A stretch of 37,168 nucleotides of DNA from Companilactobacillus futsaii JCM 17355 (lineage in GTDB: Bacteria; Bacillota; Bacilli; Lactobacillales; Lactobacillaceae): the NCBI RefSeq assembly GCF_001435505.1, contig NZ_AZDO01000007.1:1-37168 (forward strand), given 5' to 3'. Below, one piece after another: positions 32,033 through 37,168 of this stretch (within the stretch, counting starts at the first letter, position 1; each line of letters opens with the position of its first letter). The notes under the pieces are model-generated. The model saw only the letters and a list, made by a program, of their open reading frames with translations, made no database searches and was not told the DNA's origin. Made by a program: the position numbers and the translations under genes.

Positions 32033-32197
32033 ATGACTACATGGAAAAAATTCAAGGGCTCAATCACCTCTATCCCAGAAGATGAAATGACAATTATGAT
32101 AAAAAAGGGCTTACCTCCCACGAATGAATTCGTGGGATTCATGCCCAACTTTATTGAAAATGCAAGGCTCTTTTATATTCATAATAAAATATTATAG
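32033..32197 (+). CDS. Small 54-residue protein of unknown function
   Basis: A short frame beginning MTTWKKFKGSITSIPEDEMT and ending ARLFYIHNKIL. Support for expression: an extended -10 (TGG-TATAAT, 32008-32016) lies 16 bp upstream of the strong ribosome binding site GGAAAGGAAG, which is 5-6 bases from ATG 32033. The coding sequence includes the inverted repeat CCCACGAAT-GA-ATTCGTGGG (32118-32137), which could fold in mRNA. No recognised domain and no membrane helix. It could be a remnant of a longer gene. It lies in the otherwise empty 324 bp between the AKR and the convergent LysR gene. Confidence 0.5.
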   Translation: MTTWKKFKGSITSIPEDEMTIMIKKGLPPTNEFVGFMPNFIENARLFYIHNKIL

Positions 32198-32226
32198 TTA
32201 ATAATGGGATATAAGTATTTAAAAGA

Positions 32227-33108
32227 CTAGCTTAAATAATTACTCCAAGAAGCAGACATTGTTTTAAGAACAGGTGCAACTTGCCTTTTGTTGTTTTTCA
32301 AATAAGCAGCGTAAAAGTCCATCTTACTAGCTTCATCGCTGATAGGAACGTTGATTTGGTCATAATCAGAGAAAATATTGTCAGAATCAATTTTGGAAAT
32401 GTTGGTTGTAAAGTAAGGAAAATCAGAATACTTGGTAATTTCAGAAAAGGCCTCACGTTGTTCTTGATAGAGAAATTTAGCACCAGGAATCTTGCCTTCG
32501 GCGACTTTTTTCCAAACACCAATATCTGATAGAACGATAAAACTCAGGCCTTTCAAATCATTAAATGAAACTGACTTTTTATTGGCTAAGAGTGTGAATT
32601 GGTTGAGGTTGACAGATAAACGTTCAGTTCCAATGTATAATGATTCAATTTCGTCGGTCATGAGTTCTTGATTAGTCAAAATGAATGAGTAATCGTGATT
32701 CAAAAGTTTTCCAGAAACATCTTTTGTATCCATTAGCTTGTGGTCCAAGTCGAGATTGGTATCAGCTAGTTTGGATGTCTGTAGTTTTTTCAATAAAATC
32801 AAAGGTCCTGGGGCAACCGAACCAACCGTGATATTTTTGTGATTGTAATCATATTTTTGAACTGTCTCGATTAATTGGTTATTTCGATCGATGACTTTTT
32901 GAGCTTCCTTAACAGCCAATTCGCCAGTTTTGGTCAAAGTAATCCGATTAGGTTGACGGTCAAAGATTTGCACACCCAATTCATCTTCTAGTTTTTGCAT
33001 CCCTCGAGTAACTGTCGGTTGAGTCACCAATAAGTGTTGAGCCGTGGCGGCTAGAGTACCGTATTTTTTAAAAGTGACGAGTTCTTCTAATAAGTAGTTT
33101 TCTATCAT
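32227..33108 (-). CDS. LysR family transcriptional regulator of the AKR genes
   Basis: A 293-residue LysR protein. The HTH is MIENYLLEELVTFKKYGTLA, then ATAQHLLVTQPTVTRGMQKL and EDELGVQIFDR; the effector domain starts near ITVGSVAPGPL. I place the start at ATG 33108 with GAGGTG 4 bases ahead; the longer frame to 33129 would run through the operator. Divergent from the AKR at 33220. The 19-bp box at 33124-33142 sits directly on its leader (autorepression) and about 60 bp upstream of the divergent AKR start site (activation), the classic LysR layout. Confidence 0.93.
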   Translation of the reverse strand: MIENYLLEELVTFKKYGTLAATAQHLLVTQPTVTRGMQKLEDELGVQIFDRQPNRITLTKTGELAVKEAQKVIDRNNQLIETVQKYDYNHKNITVGSVAPGPLILLKKLQTSKLADTNLDLDHKLMDTKDVSGKLLNHDYSFILTNQELMTDEIESLYIGTERLSVNLNQFTLLANKKSVSFNDLKGLSFIVLSDIGVWKKVAEGKIPGAKFLYQEQREAFSEITKYSDFPYFTTNISKIDSDNIFSDYDQINVPISDEASKMDFYAAYLKNNKRQVAPVLKTMSASWSNYLS

Positions 33109-33123
33109 TTTGCACCTCACAGT

Positions 33124-33142
33124 ATACATTGGACGTATAGTA
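33124..33142. promoter_or_regulatory. LysR box between LysR gene and aldo/keto reductase (copy 2)
   Basis: ATACATTGGACGTATAGTA matches copy 1 at 16 of 19 positions. In both copies the box is followed 13 bases later by GTAATTTT, so the spacing of the promoter region is conserved too. Centre is about -60 relative to the start site predicted from TATAAA (33181-33186). Confidence 0.7.
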
Positions 33143-33219
33143 GCATATCAAACAAGTAATTTTCAAAAGATAACCATGATTATAAAATGTAGTCATCAGC
33201 TAAAAGAAGAGGTAGAAAA

Positions 33220-34077
33220 ATGCAAAACGTTAAATTAAATAATGGAATGGAAATGCCCCAATTAGGTTTTGGAGTTTTTCAAATAACCGACTTGGAACAA
33301 TGTAAACAAGCAGTTTTAACAGCTATCAAAAACGGTTATCGCTTGATCGATACAGCCGCAGCCTATCAAAATGAAACGGCCGTTGGTGAAGCTATCAAAG
33401 AATCAGGCGTTAGTCGTGAAGACTTATTTATCACTTCTAAGTTATGGGTTTCAGACTTTACTTATGACCGTGCCAAAAAAGGTATCGATACTTCATTAAA
33501 AAATCTCGGTTTAGATTACCTTGATATGTATTTATTACACCAACCATACGGCGATACTGTCGGTGCTTGGAGAGCTTTGGAAGAGGCCCAAAAAGAAGGT
33601 AAGATTCGTGCTATCGGAGTTTCAAACTTCTATGCTGATCAATTAAAGGATTTGGAACTAACAACTAACATCAAACCTGTTGTTAACCAAATTGAAGTTA
33701 ACCCTTGGTATCAACAACCCTCAGAAGTAAACTTTGCTAATAGAGAAGATATCCGTGTCGAAGCCTGGGCACCATTCGCTGAAGGAAAGCATGACATTTT
33801 TACTAACGAAACGATTGCTAAAATTGCTCAGAAATATGGAAAATCTAATGGTCAAGTAATCCTTAGATGGCTTTTACAACGTGGTATCGTGGTTATTCCT
33901 AAGTCAGTTCACGAAGCTAGAATTAAGGAAAACATCGACGTCTTTGATTTTGAATTGAGCGCTGATGATATGAAAGTTATGAGTAGCTTGGATAAAAATG
34001 AGAGTCAATTCTTTGACCACCGTGATCCAGTTACGATTGAACAAATCTTTGGTTCAAGTTTAGCTAAGTTGAAGTAA
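33220..34077 (+). CDS. Aldo/keto reductase (AKR5-like)
   Basis: A 285-residue aldo/keto reductase with the tetrad Asp44, Tyr49 (LIDTAAAYQN), Lys74 (TSKLWV) and His107 (YLLHQPYG), and the cofactor loop VVIPKSVHEARIKEN. It resembles 2,5-diketo-gluconate reductase/YvgN-type broad-specificity aldehyde and ketone reductases. AGAAGAGGT, the same words as before the AKR at 31033, precedes ATG 33220. Transcribed divergently from the LysR gene and closed by a strong terminator. Confidence 0.95.
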   Translation: MQNVKLNNGMEMPQLGFGVFQITDLEQCKQAVLTAIKNGYRLIDTAAAYQNETAVGEAIKESGVSREDLFITSKLWVSDFTYDRAKKGIDTSLKNLGLDYLDMYLLHQPYGDTVGAWRALEEAQKEGKIRAIGVSNFYADQLKDLELTTNIKPVVNQIEVNPWYQQPSEVNFANREDIRVEAWAPFAEGKHDIFTNETIAKIAQKYGKSNGQVILRWLLQRGIVVIPKSVHEARIKENIDVFDFELSADDMKVMSSLDKNESQFFDHRDPVTIEQIFGSSLAKLK

Positions 34078-34080
34078 TTA

Positions 34081-34116
34081 AAAATCCTGCTAGAAATTAA
34101 TCTAGTAGGATTTTTT
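34081..34116 (+). terminator. Terminator after aldo/keto reductase
   Basis: AAAATCCTGCTAGA pairs with TCTAGTAGGATTTT (one G-U) around AATTAA, followed by T-run. Confidence 0.93.
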
Positions 34117-34185
34117 GCAGTTCTTTATCGCTAGATGTGTAGAAATCTAATTAATAGATTAGACATTGATTTCGCGTTAAAATAA

Positions 34186-34204
34186 ATTTACCTCAGAGGT
34201 AAAT
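34186..34204. promoter_or_regulatory. 19-bp palindrome upstream of HTH protein
   Basis: ATTTACCTC-A-GAGGTAAAT is a perfect dyad with 9-bp arms, 26 bp before the start codon of the XRE protein, the expected site of autoregulation. Confidence 0.6.
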
Positions 34205-34229
34205 AATCGAAGAGACGGAGGACCTTGGC

Positions 34230-34733
34230 ATGTATTCACACAGTAAGAAAACAATAGCTGTTCCACCAGGGGCAACTATAAAGGAACAATTAAAAAATCG
34301 TCATATGTTACAAAAAGAATTTGCAATTAGAATGGATATGAGTGAAAAACATATTAGCCATTTGATAAACGGTAAAGTGGAATTAACTCCCGAAGTTTCT
34401 CAAAGACTGGAATTGGTTTTGGGTATTCCTGCAAAGATTTGGAATGATTTAGAGTCTCGTTATCGCGAACGTTTGGTCAAGGTAAACCAAGAACTAGAAG
34501 ATGAAAAAGAAATAACATTGGCCCGAAAATTTCCTTATCGGAAAATGTCAATGGAAGGTTGGGTGTCAAAAACTGATGACTTCGATGATCAAGTTCAAAA
34601 TTTAAGACGTTTTTTTGAGGTCGCTAATTTGAAGGTACTTTATCCCTTAGGAATACTAGATTCAAACGAAAAAGTTGAAGATTTCTTTGTAGTAGCTAAA
34701 AATCAGGCGGAAGAATTAAAAGCTAAAAAATAA
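34230..34733 (+). CDS. HigA-type XRE protein, short form lacking ImmA/IrrE peptidase domain
   Basis: A 167-residue protein. Residues 1-85 form the HigA-type HTH (KKTIAVPPGATIKEQL, QKEFAIRMDMSEKHISHLIN, then TPEVSQRLELVLGIPAKIWN). The next segment, KFPYRKMSMEGWV followed by NLRRFFEVANLKVL, is the linker normally leading into an ImmA/IrrE metallopeptidase domain in proteins of about 350-400 residues. Here the protein stops after AEELKAKK, with no HExxH anywhere. GACGGAGGA precedes ATG 34230. No toxin gene is adjacent. It is a paralogue of the antitoxin at 29054. Either a natural short regulator or a truncated relic. Confidence 0.82.
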   Translation: MYSHSKKTIAVPPGATIKEQLKNRHMLQKEFAIRMDMSEKHISHLINGKVELTPEVSQRLELVLGIPAKIWNDLESRYRERLVKVNQELEDEKEITLARKFPYRKMSMEGWVSKTDDFDDQVQNLRRFFEVANLKVLYPLGILDSNEKVEDFFVVAKNQAEELKAKK

Positions 34734-34908
34734 ATCATTTAAGTTTGCATAATGATAATTCGTATCTACAAAAAAGGTTATCCTCGCAGAACTAACAAGC
34801 AATTTTTGAATCATCAATTAACAGAATCGTTATAATATTCACGTGGAAACCTATATTTCATAATTAATGTCGATAGGTTTGATATTTGAAAGTTTGGAGG
34901 AATTGTAA
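34734..34908 (+). promoter_or_regulatory. Leader of glucose-1-dehydrogenase-like gene
   Basis: A TATAAT at about 34831-34836 with a weakly spaced TTGAAT upstream gives a promoter candidate. The leader then contains AAACCTAT (34847-34854) and ATAGGTTT (34873-34880), an 8-bp inverted repeat ending 16 bases before the GGAGGA ribosome binding site, so a hairpin may affect translation. Confidence 0.45.
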
Positions 34909-35694
<786 letters not shown>

Positions 35695-35722
35695 TAGAGA
35701 TAAATATATATTTATAATTAAT

Positions 35723-35752
35723 AAAATGACATTGTAATGATGCCATTTTTTT
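35723..35752 (+). terminator. Probable terminator after glucose dehydrogenase-like gene
   Basis: AAATGACAT pairs with ATGCCATTT with one mismatch around a short loop, followed by seven T. Confidence 0.65.
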
Positions 35753-35788
35753 GTTTTATAATTATAATCGAGATGAGGGGGCAATATT

Positions 35789-36457
35789 ATGACAACAATA
35801 GTAATCGGTGCAGATAGCGGTATTGGTTTAGAAATTGCTAGAGTTTATGGGCAACATGGTCAAAAGATAATTTTAGTATCTCGTGATCAAGGGAAGTTAG
35901 ATACTGCTACTAAAGAATTACGTAAAGAACATATTGCAGCCGCCAACTATGCTTGTGATGTCAACGACTTTGCGGGTACAGATAGAATGATTCAACAATT
36001 AATTATGCGAGATGGGAAAATTAATAATTTGGTCTTTAATGTTGGCAATAAACATTTAGATAATGCATTATCCAGTACAGTAGGATTAATTGGTGATATT
36101 TTTGAGACTAACGTTTTGAGTGCAATCAATGCGGCTAAATCCTTTATTGAGAGTACGAATCCAAATTTGCCACGTTCAATTATTTTTACAGGTGGTGGAG
36201 CAGCTATTAGACCGTCGGATAAAGCTTCAACATTATCTTTGACTAAGGCCGCTTTGAGAAGTTATGCCTATACTTTGCATAAAGAAGTTGCTCTAGATGA
36301 TATCTTTGTGGGATTGGTAACTATTCAGGGGATCATCAATTCATCAGATCAGATGACTCCAGATAAAATTGCCCCAGTTTATTGGAACTTACTAGAAAAA
36401 CGTGATCAGGTGGAAGCCTTCTATCCAGAACACGTTTCCCATTCTGAATTTGAATGA
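35789..36457 (+). CDS. Divergent SDR lacking the catalytic tyrosine
   Basis: A 222-residue SDR-fold protein. The cofactor motif GADSGIG (7-13) and SRDQGK after strand 2 are normal, but the NNAG motif reads FNVGN, the catalytic Ser region reads IIFTGGGAA, and the Tyr of YxxxK is replaced: the segment is ASTLSLTKAAL, with Lys kept and Leu at the Tyr position. A subgroup of SDRs with TGGGxAxxP and ASLSxxKAALR exists, so this is likely a family trait rather than damage. GAGGGGG precedes ATG 35789. Role as a reductase is uncertain. Confidence 0.8.
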   Translation: MTTIVIGADSGIGLEIARVYGQHGQKIILVSRDQGKLDTATKELRKEHIAAANYACDVNDFAGTDRMIQQLIMRDGKINNLVFNVGNKHLDNALSSTVGLIGDIFETNVLSAINAAKSFIESTNPNLPRSIIFTGGGAAIRPSDKASTLSLTKAALRSYAYTLHKEVALDDIFVGLVTIQGIINSSDQMTPDKIAPVYWNLLEKRDQVEAFYPEHVSHSEFE

Positions 36458-36530
36458 GCATATAACATGTCGCTTGGATAGGAACGTGTAATAATAAGGA
36501 TGTAAATAGAAGGAAAGTGAGGTTGTAGAT

Positions 36531-36764
36531 GTGCCAGATAAGCAAATGACGTTAGACGAATTAAAGAAGTTTGATGGAAAGGAAGGTCGACCTGCCTATG
36601 TTGCAATTGATGGGATTATCTATGATGTTACTGATGTTGGTCCTTGGCAAGGTGGAAAGCACCATGGAAATGTTGCCGGTCAAGATCTCTCGGAAGTAAT
36701 TAATCACGCACCACATAAGCATTCAGTTTTAGCTAAGTTAAATGAAGTTGGAAAATTAAAATAA
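36531..36764 (+). CDS. Cytochrome b5-like heme/steroid-binding domain protein
   Basis: A 77-residue single-domain protein. The pattern MTLDELKKFDG, PAYVAIDGIIYDVTDVGPWQ, GGKHHG, AGQDLSEVINHAPHKHSVL is the bacterial stand-alone cytochrome b5-like domain; His45 and His64 are the candidate axial heme ligands. The start is GTG 36531 with TGAGG 8 bases ahead; ATG 36546 is inside the first helix. The SDR gene ends 73 bp upstream. No membrane anchor. Whether heme is bound in an organism that usually lacks heme synthesis is open. Confidence 0.85.
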   Translation: MPDKQMTLDELKKFDGKEGRPAYVAIDGIIYDVTDVGPWQGGKHHGNVAGQDLSEVINHAPHKHSVLAKLNEVGKLK

Positions 36765-36766
36765 GC

Positions 36767-36804
36767 AAAAAATCATGTTAATAAAGTTATTAGCATGATT
36801 TTTT
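36767..36804 (+). terminator. Terminator after cytochrome b5-like gene
   Basis: AAAAAATCATG and CATGATTTTTT form a perfect stem with an internal partly paired loop. Confidence 0.85.
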
Positions 36805-36823
36805 GTCGTGGAGGATTTGTAAA

Positions 36824-37021
36824 ATGAGAAAAATTTCGGTTCCCAAAAGCATAAAAGCTGAAGATTTAGAATACGATGTTTTCCAAGGACGGTTTGGGGA
36901 ATTAGTTTATTTAAAGAAAATCGCTAATCCTTTTGAAAATGAGGAATTTCTTAGTACTCATGATTTTACACAAAAGGAAGTATTCAGTGGCCCACTAGTT
37001 GGGAAAGAAATTTTTGATTGA
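36824..37021 (+). CDS. 65-residue protein of unknown function
   Basis: A small soluble protein beginning MRKISVPKSIKAEDLEYDVF and ending SGPLVGKEIFD. No recognised domain, signal peptide or membrane helix; mixed charged composition suggests a small globular protein. GTGGAGG 9 bases before ATG 36824 and a terminator directly downstream support it as a real single-gene unit. No functional clue from its neighbours beyond lying beside the cytochrome b5-like gene. Confidence 0.65.
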   Translation: MRKISVPKSIKAEDLEYDVFQGRFGELVYLKKIANPFENEEFLSTHDFTQKEVFSGPLVGKEIFD

Positions 37022-37037
37022 ACTCGTTTTTAAAAAT

Positions 37038-37092
37038 AATAACCCTAATGAATCGTGATGGAAAATATTGCAATTTACTAGGGTTATTTTTT
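37038..37092 (+). terminator. Terminator at the right edge
   Basis: AATAACCCTA and TAGGGTTATT form a perfect 10-bp stem with a long (31-base) loop, followed by TTTTTTG. It ends the 65-residue gene; the last 75 bases hold nothing I can identify. Confidence 0.75.
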
Positions 37093-37168
37093 GTTCATGA
37101 TAAACATAGTGTTATTTTGGCGAATTTTATAATCAAGTTAGCCACCTTAAGAAAAAATAAATAAAAAA

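Noticed and set aside
31948-32148. 66-codon minus-strand open frame
   Set aside because: Antisense to the better supported 54-residue gene, which has a promoter and ribosome binding site; this one has neither.
36336-36606. Two overlapping minus-strand open frames
   Set aside because: Antisense to the SDR 3' end and the cytochrome b5-like gene; no ribosome binding sites.

Overview
The window looks like chromosomal DNA from a low-GC Gram-positive lactic acid bacterium, most likely Companilactobacillus or a close relative within Lactobacillaceae. The reasons are the AT-rich sequence, GGAGG-type ribosome binding sites, several TTG/GTG starts, CcpA (cre)-like sites, SLAP (lactobacillus S-layer type) cell-wall-binding repeats on two secreted proteins, and a feruloyl-esterase-like hydrolase closely resembling lactobacillus enzymes. 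The genus is inferred from memory of protein families; no database search was possible. I see no rRNA, tRNA, CRISPR array, insertion sequence or prophage.

Layout. 1-4.8 kb (minus strand): a fumarate-reductase-family flavoprotein and an NmrA-type NAD(P)-binding protein, preceded by a LysR regulator, then a GDSL hydrolase/GPP34 pair. 4.9-7.5 kb: housekeeping genes coaA and guaA. 7.5-13.2 kb: a PASTA-like protein, a membrane-anchored penicillin-binding/beta-lactamase-fold protein whose only well-placed start codon is ATA, an FMN-binding plus FAD flavoprotein reductase behind cre-like sites, a DUF389 membrane protein and a RibD/DHFR-like reductase. 13.2-22.1 kb: a 1499-residue secreted repeat protein ending in SLAP repeats, a P-type Ca2+-ATPase with a terminator-like hairpin in its leader, and a secreted SLAP-CAP protein. 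22.2-27.8 kb: an NmrA protein, a cinnamoyl/feruloyl esterase, a LysR-nitroreductase pair divergent from an acetyltransferase-SDR pair, and an aldo/keto reductase. 28-31 kb: a GNAT protein, a HigBA-like toxin-antitoxin pair and a 497-residue protein I do not recognise. 31-37 kb: two more aldo/keto reductases around a LysR gene, a shortened HigA/ImmA-type HTH protein, a glucose-1-dehydrogenase-like SDR, an SDR lacking the active-site tyrosine, a cytochrome-b5-fold protein and a 65-residue unknown.

How the genes fit together. The window is dense in NAD(P)H- and flavin-dependent reductases (three AKRs, three SDRs, two NmrA-like proteins, two FAD flavoproteins, a nitroreductase and a RibD/DHFR-like protein), several beside LysR regulators. 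This suggests carbonyl, quinone or phenolic detoxification and electron-sink metabolism. The strongest regulatory observation is a near-identical 19-bp dyad (ATACATT-NN-ACGTATA-N-TA) about 60 bp upstream of the predicted transcription starts of the two AKR genes flanking a LysR gene. It sits on the LysR gene's own 5' end as well, which is the architecture of a small LysR regulon.
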